Shown here: positions 33,455 to 45,359 of the stretch, one piece after another
Numbering within the stretch: the stretch's first letter is position 1
Layout: the number at the start of each line of letters is the position of its first letter
The notes under the pieces: model-generated
The model's database searches: none
What the model was told of the DNA's origin: nothing
What the model saw: the letters and a program-made list of their open reading frames with translations, nothing else
DNA from: Parapristionchus giblindavisi
Lineage: Eukaryota > Nematoda > Chromadorea > Rhabditida > Diplogasteridae
Direction of reading: 5' to 3'
Length of the DNA stretch: 64,000 bases
Assembly: GCA_943737045.1 (NCBI GenBank)
Contig: CALSFV010000473.1
Span: forward strand, 1 to 64,000
Position numbers and translations under genes: made by a program

Positions 33455-34672
33455 ATCACGTAAGCAATTAGAGCATACGTGTCGAAGGCGGAACATGAAG
33501 TCACCGGGGGGGGGGTGGAGGGGTGAGAACAGTTTTTGAGTATCAATATTAGCTGAAAATGAATTGCGCAACCCTGTATCCGATGGGGAGAAGAGTTCAA
33601 GAGGATTAATTCTCACTAGTGCGTCATATGTCCATCATCAATCATTCTATAATTTTATTAATTTATCTCTTCTGTACCGTGTTTTCTTGTAAAACGCAAA
33701 ATATTATTATTATTATAGGTCGAAAAGTACGCCGCAAACTACGAAGACTGGCCTCATTTTGAGCCGAAAATTCACGAAACATCGAAAAACCTGACCGCAT
33801 TTTGAGAATGTGTAACGTAGCTATTCGACCTATGGAGTAAATCATCCGAAAATAATATTCTGAAAATCAATGAACTCGAGTTTAGAAATAAATTCAAAAT
33901 TGGGAAATTGGGACTCAATGTAGCTGTGTTTACGGCTTTTTTTTAATTTTAATTACTAATTAATTTTATATATTCTATCTGATTTTTCCTCTAACTCTCT
34001 ATTCTTTTTTTCCATCGTATTATAAGTAACATTAAAGGGAGCGTGACCTCTCTCAATGGCCTCTTCATTGTGCACACTATTTCTCTGTTCTCTAACAACG
34101 AGAGAACGTAGACCTTTGAAGAGACCGTTGACAAAGGTTGCGGTCCCTTTAAAATGAATGACAATCACTATATGACTCTATTGGCCTATACTCAGTACAA
34201 TCGCATAACTCTTAGCTCGACGCATCTGTTCAGGGATATTATTTTCGGTTGATCTACTCCATATGTTGAATAACTGTAATTCCCCCCCCCCGTCTGGAGA
34301 GTAAATATTATATTATATCATGTTCTTTATCCCTTTAAATTTTCTCATGTCTCGTTGCGCCTCGGGCGTAGATAAATAAATAAATAAATAAATTAGCTAC
34401 GTTACACATTTTCAAAATGCGGTCAAGTTTTTCAATTTTGTGTATATTTTTTCGGCTCAAAATGAGGTCAAGCTTCGTAGTTTGTGGCGTAATTTGGCAT
34501 ACATTTCGACCTATGGTATCCACCAGTGAGAATTAATCCTCTTGAACTCATCTCCCCAACGGATACGGGGTTGCGCAATTCATTTTCAGCTAATAATGAT
34601 CCTCAAAAACTGGTGAATTCACGTAACGCCTTCGACGCATAAGCTCTAATTGCTTACGGGATGTGATTTCAT
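33455..34672. repeat. 1.2-kb imperfect palindrome holding three MITEs
   Basis: Outer arms 33455-33630 and 34525-34672 are inverted copies (ttgcgcaaccctgtatccg and its complement). Next inward come CATAGGTCGAA MITEs at 33714-33834 and 34392-34515. Near the centre is the TTAA MITE 34032-34152. 33634-33716 is a LINE 3' tail. 33835-33905 matches a DDX42 intron (44452-44520), so part of this palindrome derives from that gene. Confidence 0.75.
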
Positions 34673-34704
34673 CCATAATACCTGTGATTTGATTGATTGA
34701 TTTA

Positions 34705-34975
34705 AAACGCAGACTCTGATGTGCATGGGGAAAAAAGCTCTTCTTACTTCCGGCAGCCACAGAACACTGACGTTGGTCTTCATATGTGCGTCTTCCGATT
34801 GAACAAATCTTGAGTCTGAGAAGATCGACAAGCAGTTTGGGGTTGACCGAAGAAGTTGGCTTCCCATGATTGGGTCTCAATGCCACGGTGACCCAATCCG
34901 GCTTGGCAGGGAGCATGCGCAGAGCGTAATCCCTCCACAAATCACAAAAGTTCTCAAAAAGTTCTCTGGCAACCA
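34705..34975. repeat. Three-copy unit of unknown origin, copy 1
   Basis: Also at 35741-35945 (inverted) and 55413-55606. Shared words: actctgatgtgcatgggg, gaagttggcttcccatgatt and cggtgacccaatccggcttg. In each copy one strand has an open frame with WVTVA(V/L)RPNHGKPTSSV, but it breaks soon after. It may be an exon relic or a MITE; not recognised. Confidence 0.6.
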
Positions 34976-35656
34976 ATTTTATTAATTTATTTGTCTGATA
35001 CACCCGTGACATCTGCAAAGTGCCTGACAATTTACCTGACAAACGTTAGCGCACGAATGTATTATATCAGTGAAGCTGTGTGCATGAATTTTAAAAATTT
35101 TCTTAAACCACGGCGGGAGGTAGTACTGAAGATAGACAGCCTATTGAATAGATGTTCACCGACTGGAGCATCATGACCAAACAGTGAACACTAATTACCA
35201 CTTTTGATTTACTAATTCGAATAAAGCATTTGCATATTTATCAGGATCTATTTCTACAATTAAATGTAACGGTTTAAACGCGTTCATGTTCTGATCAACT
35301 AGAACATCAACTAGCCTAACTCAATACCTACTTGAAACTCGAAAAGGGCAAGCTGAACACAGCATTTGCGCATTCTCTATCATGACAGAATATTGATGAT
35401 ATTAGGTTATTAAGATATATAGGATAGTGGTTATTTAGTATTACTAACAATAAGCCTAGGGAGGAAAGTAGATCAAATATCAAATATCAAAGATCAAAGA
35501 TCAAACCTGCCACATCGGTAGCCACCATGAGATGTACGTGCTTGCCTCGGAACGTCTTCAGATGCTCCTTCCTCTCGTGCTGCAGCATGTCTCCGTGCAG
35601 CAGAACCAACCTAATCGATCGATGATCAGATTATTGATTTATTCGCCCCCTTATGG

Positions 35657-35714
35657 CGACCGCTAAAGATGACTGACATTCTCGTTTGCGTCAGTCATCT
35701 TTAGCGGTCGCCCG
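35657..35714. repeat. Perfect hairpin, 22-bp arms
   Basis: gcgaccgctaaagatgactg and its complement around a 10-14-bp loop. The copy at 55633-55668 keeps only one arm. Probably a miniature palindromic insertion. Confidence 0.8.
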
Positions 35715-36130
35715 TTCATTTTGCTCTGAGCATCAAGAATCCCTGCCAAGCCGGATTGGGTCACCGTGGCAGTGAGACCCAATCATGGGAAGCCAACTTC
35801 TTCGGTCATCTCCAAACTGCCTGCCGATCTTCTCGGATTTGTAAAATCGAAGACGCGCATATGAAGATCAACGTCGGTGTTCTGGGACTGTCGGAAGTAA
35901 GAAGAGCATTTTCCCATGCACATCAGAGTCCTACTCTTGATAAATGTGTTATAAATCGTAATAAATCGCCCCCTTATTTACTTGATTTCGATCAATTCAA
36001 TAAATTATAAATACAACGCGTGTACAGGATGTTGTAATGATCGCAACAACTATAAACGCAACCAACCCAATTCAGCACCTAGGTCAAACACTAAAATAGC
36101 GGGCTGAACACAATCGTTGAGTGTGGCCTG

Positions 36131-39100
36131 CCGCCGTACCAAATAGGGGTGGTAGATCAAGAGGTGGACCCTAATTTCTCTCATTTTTCAATAGGAATCG
36201 AGTCTATTTTGGGGACGATCTCGACTGTAATTCCTATCAAGTCGAGAGACAGAAATGGGGGTGAGGTAGAGAGGGAAAGAAAGTGAGAGATCACAAGAGG
36301 GAATAGGGTAGACGAGAAATTGAGGCTATTCCGACCGCCTCAAAAATCTGTCTGTCTGCGTCTCTTGTTTAGCGCACTATTTCTCTCTATCTCACCCATA
36401 ATTTTTCAAAACACCGCACGAGTGATTTTATGGTCGAGATATTTAGAGTTGACCCGGCTGACTGAGCGTGACACAATGTGATATACTGTAACTCCACATT
36501 GTCATCCCGCCAGTCTCCGGAGCCTCTCTTCTTTTATGATATTATTTTAGATTATTGTTATTTTGTTTACTTGTTTAATAATACATTTTGTATGAATCGA
36601 TATTATAGTCTATTGTTCTTAACCTTTTGACGATCGTTCATCGTTCATTTCACCGATATTGACCATGAAAGTCATTTGTCATCATCCGTTTTCACAATTC
36701 GTTGATCACTATTTGTCGTCATATTTTCCGCAAATATCGCATTCATTTTAGCACAACGACAATAATCAAAGATGCTAATGAGAAGAAAGGAATATGTGTG
36801 GTCATTAAATGAGGATATAATCAAAATATCTATTCTTCTAATGAATTAGGTTCGTTCTATCTTATATTTCTATTGGTTGTAGACACAATCAAAACTTTCA
36901 TAGTTCATTTAGTTTAAACTCAATTGTCATCATACGTTTTAGGCTGTCGAAACTTTAAGCTTTTATTAATACCATGTTTCTAATGTGTTATATTGCAGGC
37001 GTAGTGTCAATGTTAGAATGAATGAGACATATGCCTATGGATGATTTATGCGGATAAAGGTTTGTTCTATAATTCTTTCCCCTTTTCTTTGTCTTGTATT
37101 GGAATGACTATATGTATTAGTAGCGGTCCAACACCATTCATTATTCATTGTTTCGTTCATTAATATTGATCAAAAACCAATTGGTATCGTCCATGATTAG
37201 TAGTAGTGTAAAGGGTTTTTTTGAAGTGTTATGTTTAGTGTCTTATTTTTCAGAAGTGTCTGTGCAAAGATGGATAATTTGAATGTATATCTTGGATGAA
37301 TGTAATAATGTGTGAGAAAGGTAAGCGCTATTGTCTACTTTATTCACTTATTCACATTGCCAATGTACGACTGTTATCAATCATTGATACTCCAGTATGT
37401 TCGTATGCTCATGCTCTGAAGGATTATTGAAATGTTAAATTATCATACTTACATGTTGCTTTTTTCAGGATCTCTACTAAACAACGGATCATCTTTATTG
37501 ATTGTTTATTGCATATATGAGTTGGCTGTAGGAGCAATTGAGGTAATTGTATATATTATTAATTATGAATCGATAGTATATATTGAATTTATACGGTTTT
37601 TCATTTACCTAGCGAATTGACCTTTTTGACCTAGCCCTTCGTATTACACACACACACACACACACACACAAAGACCTCAACATTTTTATGGATTCCTTTG
37701 CTAAGGCATCCACCGGGAAAAATTTCCCATGGTAGCTTGATTGCATGGAATAAAAAAAATGAAATCAAAGGAAAGTGATATAATTGTCGACTCCATGTAT
37801 AATACGAAGGGCTCATGTAAAAACAAATATTACTTATCATATTAAATAGAATATATATAAATATATTACAATATTAAATTGATACGGCATCCACCGGGAA
37901 TATTTCCCATGGTCGCCTAACTCAATGAAATTAGATAAATGAATTATTAGTTAAATATAATCAATGAAATACTAACAAAACCTTCAACGATGATGATCTA
38001 CTGATTTAAAATATTCCATTATATTTTAATATTATCTACGAAGCTCGACAGTGCATAAATTCTCCCCTCTCCCTCTCCCTTTACTTTTTCATCCCTCTCT
38101 CCTCTTCTCCTCTCTCTATGTCTTCCCCACTTCTCTATCTTTGTTTTTACTAACAAATAGGTACAGTAGTTGCCAGCTGGTCGTCTCCTCTCCCGATCAA
38201 GATTCGTCCTTTCATTGAGGAAAGGTGCGAACATATACGTTGTCGTTGTTTTAGCATTATTTTATATATTTCCAGGCTCGTCGTGAATCGTCATCTCGTA
38301 TAAAGATCACATAATACTATATTTCGTTACTTTTCATTGATATAGCATCCACCGGGATGAAGTCCCATGGTAGCTTAAATCAATGTAATGGTACGAAATA
38401 TTAGTAGTTGGTGGATCATCTCTTATAGTCAACTCATTTGGATAAGGTGAGAATTTATACGTTGCTGTTATTTTAGTTAAATTTCATGTAATTTCAGGAT
38501 CCTCACGATGAAGGTGTCGTCCTCCCCTATCGATAACAGTTCATTCATTGATCAAAGGTAAGAATTTAAGAGCTTGCATTATTCTAATTTCATATCATCT
38601 AATTTCAGGATCTTTGACGTGCACTACCTACGATGCGCCTCAATAATTATATATTTATGATTGAAGAATTAAATGTAAGGTTGTTATTAACCATCAATAT
38701 TTTTCATTTTACTTATTTATTTATAATTATTTAAATTTCTAGATTCGTTCGTACGATGGTTCAAGGACAACGGTAGAAGAATGGAAGATGAACCAGCAAA
38801 AATGATTGGATGGATCTTTGTGATAGATGGATGGTTGGATGGATGGATGGAGAATGATTTTTGAAGTATCCATTATTCATATTGTGTTCATCGACTATTA
38901 TCATTGTTTTGTGTTAACGAAACTATCATAGCTATTGTTGAATCCCCCTTTCCCTTCCTTTTCTCTTTCTTCCTTTTCATATCCTCCTTCTTCGCTATCT
39001 TTATTGAGCTTCATATCATTTGGAACATTTTCGTAACATTACACATATTCGATTTTTTCTTTTCAAAAGTTCACTATTTAGTTCTTTCATCTTATTAATT

Positions 39101-39317
39101 TTTATTTGTTCCATTTACTGCATTTTTTCATCACTTGTTTTAATTTTCGTTATCCCATGATCCCTGTTCAATCGCTCATCGATCAGTTTTGTGCCACTTC
39201 CCTGTTTGATCTATTTTCGCTATCATGTCGACTACAAATAAAGGTCTTCCTATCTCACGTATCGATTGACTCAGAGAGGGGGGATAGATTTTAGGGTCCA
39301 CCTATTTGGTACGGCGG
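36131..39317 (+). mobile_element. 3.19-kb TIR element with spliced-looking mini-exons
   Basis: Ends CCGCCGTACCAAATAGG and its complement, with ggtggaccctaa just inside, flanked by CTG on both sides. Copy B of the DDX42 locus lacks the whole insert at the homologous place (near 47000-47275), which confirms the borders. Inside on the plus strand are exon/intron-like units: three introns of 51 nt at 38225-38275, 38447-38497 and 38558-38608, and others with donors at 37061, 37321 and 37543. Flanking frames are short (WSSPLPIKIRPFIEER; KVSSSPIDNSSFIDQR). No transposase is recognised; it may be non-autonomous or carry an unknown gene. Confidence 0.7.
37690..38390. repeat. Three copies of a catccaccggga hairpin motif
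   Basis: About 40-bp copies at 37705, 37885 and 38346: gcatccaccggga, a short AT spacer, tcccatggt, then tcaatg-aat. The central GGGA/TCCC pair forms a small hairpin. The first copy is inside a roughly 180-bp unit bounded by agcccttcgtatta and taatacgaagggct. Part of the 36131-39317 element. Confidence 0.7.
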
Positions 39318-39661
39318 CTGTTCAAGTATGAGAGAAAGATCAAAGATCGAACCAGCCATGTCGCTAGCCACCATAATAATAATAATAATAATAATTATTA
39401 TTATTATTTCGATTTATATAAAATATTCATCAACAAGCTGCCATGGTTGATTGATTTATATAAAATATTCATCAACAAGCTACGATGGTTGAATGATGCT
39501 TTACGGGAATCAAAGAGAACATTGAAGTTTGCTACAACCCCATCACTACATACAACATCAGCGCGTGAAACCGGAATCTCACTCGAAGTCCCTCTGCTGC
39601 AACTTCGCCGCGACGATGTCCGCGTTCGCCTTCTTCGTCACGAATATGAGCACTTTGCCGG

Positions 39662-39706
39662 CTTGAAGATCAAAGATCTGTGATTAAAGATCAAAGATCA
39701 ACTAAC
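39662..39706 (-). other. 45-nt intron built of GATCTTT heptads (copy A)
   Basis: Read on the minus strand: gttagtt, then five 7-mers (GATCTTT, GATCTTT, AATCACA, GATCTTT, GATCTTC), then aag. It joins GTG GCC G to CC GGC AAA GTG in frame (VA-AGKV). The homologous intron in copy B (47578-47628) has six heptads and 51 nt. Confidence 0.85.
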
Positions 39707-40205
39707 CGGCCACGAATTGGACCAATCGCCCCATGAGACAGTCCCCTTTGGCATCTTGTGAGGGCAGAACCTCCATATACTGCTCAATATCCTCGTTGGC
39801 TTCTCCCACCTGGAAAGGAGGAATACGGTTGGTCTTCGAAAGAATATCGATTGATTGGATCGATGCTACAGTAATCCGCCGACTCACCTCTCCTTGTACG
39901 ATTCTGACCGGATCGTGTAGCGCCGCTCTCGCCAGACCCACATGTAGAAAATCAATAAATTATTAAAATAAAATAAAAAAATTTAAAAAAAGGCATCAAT
40001 AGCTTTTGTCCCAATGCATATATAACGCTCAGTGTTAAACAAGACAAGACTGTGGATTTTTATCGCTGACGACTGATCTTTGATCTTTGATCTTTGATCT
40101 CTACCGTACCATCGACTTGAATGTGGCCGAGAACATGAGACACTGGTGATCGGGTCGAATGTGGTCAGAGATCGACTTCACTTCTTGATCTTTGATCTTT
40201 GATCA

Positions 40206-40328
<123 letters not shown>

Positions 40329-40761
40329 TTAATTATTTTAATTCACTTAATTAATTTATTTTAATAACTTCAGAGATACAGACAAACATAAGCTAACAAA
40401 ATAGGGAATAATACAGTATACCATTCCAGTAAATTATTACCCATCATTTTCGGACCAGTGTGATTTGGCTTTCAATAGTTTTTTTCTCATTAATAAATAT
40501 TTTGTTTCAGTTTATTTAGTCATTAAAACAACTTTTCATAACGGAAACTCATGATTAAGACTTTGAGAATCGAAATATATTCAGTACCCACGGAAATAAA
40601 TGATGAGCGCAAATGAGCGGCGCGCCGCAGTGGCACTCGTGTACAAAAGGAGATCGAGCTGTACTGTATTAATTCTAATTCCATAGTTTCACCGTGTTCG
40701 TGAAACTACTCGAAACGTAATCATGATTTAAATTTCATACTCTAGAAATCATTGCGGCTCA

Positions 40762-41195
40762 CTAGGGAATGGTTTCTTTGATGGTTGAATTTACGGTTAG
40801 TGACCTACATAGCGGTAATCAGCATGGTCGACTTAGTAAGAATCAACTTTCAAAAGCTGCAGTTGATCGATTTTTTGAACGAAACCCGTCGCATATCCGC
40901 CGCACGAAAGAAGATGTTTTGGACTTGATTTCCATTAAAACAGCTTTTTTTTTTGCTGGAATTAGTATGCAGACATAAAATTCTGTCGGGGGAATCGGAC
41001 TGGTGTTCAAAAAGTGAAAAAAAAAAACTTGCAACTTTTTGGCTGTCTTTCGTGCGGCGGATATGCGACGGGTTTCGTTTAAAAAATCGATCAACTGCAG
41101 CTTTTGACAGTTGATTCTTACTAAGTCGACCATGCTGATTATCGCTATGTAGGTCACTAACCGTAATTTCAACCATCACAGAAACCATTCCCTAG
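40762..41195. mobile_element. Foldback element, CTAGGGAATGG ends
   Basis: Arms of about 150 bp (40762-40915 and 41042-41195) share gtcgacttagtaagaatcaa and gcatatccgccgcacgaaag. Possible 3-bp duplication TCA. Lies in a DDX42 copy A intron. Confidence 0.85.
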
Positions 41196-42559
41196 TCAGT
41201 AAGGTCCAGGTGCTTTCAGAGATTCCAACGACCGGAATCTGCCAGGTTACATCATGGCAAGGATAAAAGTGATAAGTATAGGTGGGCGCGTGAAAACGAA
41301 AGCTTTTCTTGTGTACAGCATCGCCTTGCGCATAGACTTGCCTCGCTTAAATTTAAAAAACTTAAAAATTTTTGCAGAAACCGCATTCCTGAACGAATAT
41401 GGTGTATTTTGAATTCATTAAACTGAAACATTCAAAATGCGTTGGAAAATTACATCGAAAATACATAATCCCGCTGCAAATATGTATTGCCGGTTTGAAA
41501 AATGTTGCCGAAATTGCCGGTTCGGCAATTTCGGCAATGAAAAACTGACTATTCGGCACTTTCGGCAAACCGGCAACGCATTGCCGCACAGCCCTGGTAC
41601 CCACATCACCAGCAACCGTAACCATACTACCGTACTCGCCTCTCCAGCTACCGTACACCCCTACTACCGTACCGGTGTGCACACGACCAACTCGGCGCCC
41701 TCTCCCTGCAGTTCATTGCTCTGCTCCCATTTGCTGCCTTCTCCGTACGCGCAGATCACGTTGATGCAATGCTATTTATATTAATAATAATTTTTCACGC
41801 ATCAAACCCTTATTTATGACTAAACAAAAAGCACAAGATGTCATCTACAAGATGATATCATAAACATTTTAACGATTAAAATATTAAAATATATTTTAAA
41901 AAACCAGCCTGCAGGGCGAGTTCTCTCGTCGGTACCACGACTAGAGCGATCGGTCCATCTCCTTCCTGGAAGGACACACGTCAAATAATAAACATAAACA
42001 ATAAAGATAAAAGGAAAAGGGTGGTCAGGATTAGAGTTCGAAAAAATCAAAAAAATCATCAATCAATCAATAAAATCAATACCTGTAGATCAGACTGATC
42101 CATGATATGGACGATGGCTGACCACAGATATGCCGCCGTCTTACCCGAGCCCGTCTTCGCGATGCCCAGAACGTCGTCACGACCACTCAGGGCGGAAGGA
42201 ATCGACTGAATGAACGAAAGGGTTGAGAGATCAAAGATCAAAGATGAAAGATCAAAGATCAAAGATCAAAGACCAGCTTGGCTAAATACAGATTTAATCA
42301 TGAAAATTTTGCATTAATTCATATGAGCGACTTTCTCACCGGCACCGCTGAAGGGGCTTGGCGCATCACGCATAAACGGCTTAAAATGACGCTAATAATG
42401 CGATTAACGGTCCTCATGCCTCAAAAATAAAAATCTCGTCACGTGTTGTTTCAGCCTTGTGCCAAGCCGCTTCAACAGTCGATCCAGTCACAAAGTTTTT
42501 TTCATTAGGAGTCGATTAACACATCAATATCAATACCCAACAGACAATCATAATTCGTC

Positions 42560-42790
42560 GAAACGCGAAATCACATGGTGCCCCAAGTGTTCTCTCTGGT
42601 GCAGGTGGAAAAAACGCTCATTGTCAGCACTGCACCTATTCATAATATCATACGTTTTTGGTGCCCTCGCCGATTTTTAAATAGTGATTTTCGAAATATT
42701 GTGGGCCTATTTAGAAATTTGGTTATTTTTTGCTGCTTAAAAATCGTAATTTTTAGCTTATTTTTGCTTGAAGTGACTGAAAATAAGTGA
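42560..42790. repeat. Dispersed repeat, related to 45670-45895
   Basis: Shares cgaaatattgtgggcct, ttattttttgc-gcttaaaaatcgtaat and cttattcataatatcata with 45670-45895 in the same orientation. Both sit in introns of DDX42 copy A. Type unknown. Confidence 0.65.
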
Positions 42791-44022
42791 TACATGGGCG
42801 GGGTACCTGGAGCTCAATTATACAGGTGGAATCCGAACGAAAAATGGTTTGCTAATCGTGAATAATATTGGCCCTCTAGTAAAATTAAAGATGGAGACCC
42901 ACGAGTTTTTTCGTAATAAGACTGTTCGGATAGTATGATAGAGATTCATCACACGAATCGAAAGGCATATCTGATATTGATTCCCGATATGTTTAAAGCT
43001 CACTATGTGCATTGAAAGTATAACTTTCAAGGCATGTAGAGAGTGCTCATCGAATTTGCATACTTTCTCTATCATTTTCTCATTATCCCTTACGCCAATT
43101 ACCATATAATATAAACAATAGCCAGCATGCTTATCGTGGCGGGAGTCAGTCATGCCAACTCATGGGTCCCCTTCTTTAATCCCTCCCCCCTGCCTCCGGT
43201 GAATTCATGTTTCAGCTATGATCTAATTGCTTGCGGAATGTGATATCTTCTCCGAAATCAATAAAAACTAGTGAATCTGACGAATAATTAACCACCACAA
43301 TACACTCAATAATTCAATCAATATCTCAATAATTAAATCAATAGTTCAATCAATAATTCAATCAATAATTTAATCAATAACTCAGTCAATGACGCCGAGA
43401 TGGGCAAACGACGCCACGGGCTTCGATACACCGTGACCAGCTGTTTACAAAGATCAAGGATTGAAGATCAAGGATCAAAGATCAATACGTTGATTAACAT
43501 GTGCTCAAGCCAGGTCCAATTATCGGGAGAAAAAACTCTCGTCATTACATTATTACAGTCTTAGAATGATAAAAATAGAGGTATGGATAAGAGCATAGAA
43601 AAAAATTAAATAAATAAATACGCAGCAAACATACATTCAGTCCCAATTTCATTCGCAGTCGTTGCGTATCCATGTACGTCATGTTCCTGCAAGGGCACAC
43701 ATCAATTCATAACTAATATTGCTCCCCCTTTCAACCCCCACCCTGCTGAATTCATGTTGCAGCTTCGACACATATGCTCTAATTGTTTTTGGAATGCAAT
43801 GAAATCGTAACATCGGATATCGACAAAAAACCAACTGAATCTGACCACCAATTTGTCTAACAAAGGCAGTTCTCAATTCTCATTTGTCAGTTCACATTTG
43901 CCATTAGTCTGACAAACCTTCCCCATCTGTCAATTCGCAACTATTCGGAGGACTCACTTCATATCCTCGTGCTCCACATAGAAGTTCTTGTGGAACGGCG
44001 CATAGTTGACGGTGGAATGATC

Positions 44023-44279
44023 GGCACTTCTTCGGTTTCTGGCCACCCCCCCCCCTCAGACCCCCCCCCTAACCCCCCCCCCCCCCTCTCTCCTCTCGCA
44101 ATCAATTCGCGTAGTAACAGACCCTCTTCTCGGTTGTGGTAAAACCAACCGCATCATGATTGATAGTATGATGATATGAGCGTTTTGTCTCCTCCTTTCC
44201 CATACTCACTCATCCTAATCTAATTTCATTTTCATATCACCGCCATTCCTTCTCTCCGGCCAGAAACCGAAGAAGTTCC
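44023..44279. mobile_element. hAT-type MITE inserted in a DDX42 exon
   Basis: Ends GGCACTTCTTCGGTTTCTGG and its near-perfect complement (one mismatch in 22), flanked on both sides by gaatgatc (44015-44022 and 44280-44287), an 8-bp target duplication. It splits the codons of the sequence LDHSTVNYAPF in copy A. 44045-44090 inside it is nearly pure C. Confidence 0.92.
44045..44091 (-). repeat. G-run array, quadruplex-prone
   Basis: On the minus strand three long G-runs (about 10, 9 and 14 G) are separated by short spacers, and a TGG lies just beside them. This is in the transcribed-sense orientation of DDX42 copy A, inside the MITE. Confidence 0.7.
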
Positions 44280-44331
44280 GAATGATCGAGTACAGGCAGG
44301 GGATCGATAATCTGAATGAGAGGAAGTAGAT

Positions 44332-44451
44332 CATAGGTCGAAAAGTACGTTACAAACTACGAAGCCTGACAGCATTTTGAGCCGAAAACGACCGAAAATC
44401 GGAAAACCTTACCGCATTTTAAAAATGTGCAACCTGGCTATTCGACCTATG
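44332..44451. mobile_element. CATAGGTCGAA MITE in DDX42 copy A
   Basis: Immediately upstream of the IIDPLP exon. Copy B keeps a truncated homologue at 53349-53460, so it was inserted before the duplication of the locus. Confidence 0.8.
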
Positions 44452-45359
44452 GAGTAGATCACCCAAAATAATATTCTGATAATCAATGAAATCGAGTTTA
44501 GAAATTTAAAAGAATTAAAAGTAAGCGATTATTTCTATCACTCGTATGCTAGTCTATGAATCATGGGTCGAAAGTATACGCTACAGATTTTTTTAATTCC
44601 CAAAATACAGTTACACTTTGTAGTTTGCGAAGCACTTTTCGGTCTACGGCTATGAACTGCATTACTTTAACAGACAGGCTTGAATAAGGCGCTTTACGAA
44701 AGATCAAAGATCAAAGACCAAAGATCAAAGATCACCTTCTTCCAAGTCCAGATAATGTTTCCGTCCTCGTCGTATTCATACACATCCTCATCCTCCGCAG
44801 CCGTCGCCTTCCTCTCCTCGAGGAATCTGGAAAGTGCCATAAAAATCAATAAATCTAAAAATCAAGAAATCTATAAATCGATAAATCGATAAATCAATAA
44901 ATCAAAAATTATTCATTCTCACGCGGACCTAGATACCTAGTTAAAAATAAGCACAATAACAATAATAACTACAGTACTAAGTAATAAATAAATATCCATT
45001 CATCTCTCTCTCATTCTCCGAGGTATTTCAACCTGGTTGAATCGTGTTTCATGGTGCTTACTCACTGTGAATTGTCTAACTTAGTGAATTCAATACTCCT
45101 ATCACCCTGAATCCATCTATAGATATTAATATTATTATTATTACAAAATATCTCACTTGAAGTAACTCTCTTGCATGTCTTCATCGTCGATATCCGTTCT
45201 GTCCAGGGTGTTCTTGTTTTTTTTGAAAGCCAATCAATCGATAATCACAGGTTTCGGGCGGAAAATATAGCTACAGCATACCACGGCTTCCTCTTCTTTG
45301 CCTGCTCGTCGCGGGAAGTCTTTCGCCAGTGACGCTGCCTTCTCTTTTGAAGCCTGAAA

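Larger units (their letters stand above)
32515..35278. repeat. Inverted repeats bounding a nested palindromic region
   Basis: 32515-32660 and 35110-35278 are inverted copies (tacatttaattgtagaaata class; gttcaccgactgga in both). Between them lie the TA-flanked MITE 32847-33437, the palindrome 33455-34672 and a repeat unit at 34705-34975. No gene supported. Confidence 0.75.

Noticed and set aside
34590..35042. 150-aa minus-strand frame
   Set aside because: Covers a three-copy repeat, a palindrome arm and unrelated flank; the frame is not kept in the other copies.
35741..35945. Start of a selenocysteine elongation factor (MKINVGVLG-like)
   Set aside because: Only a few residues match, no P-loop follows, and the unit is a three-copy repeat.
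36980..37545. Protein-coding exons at 36998-37060, 37254-37320 and 37469-37542
   Set aside because: Splice-like borders are present, but the first two have stops in all frames and the third gives only a short run before a stop; if transcribed they are non-coding.
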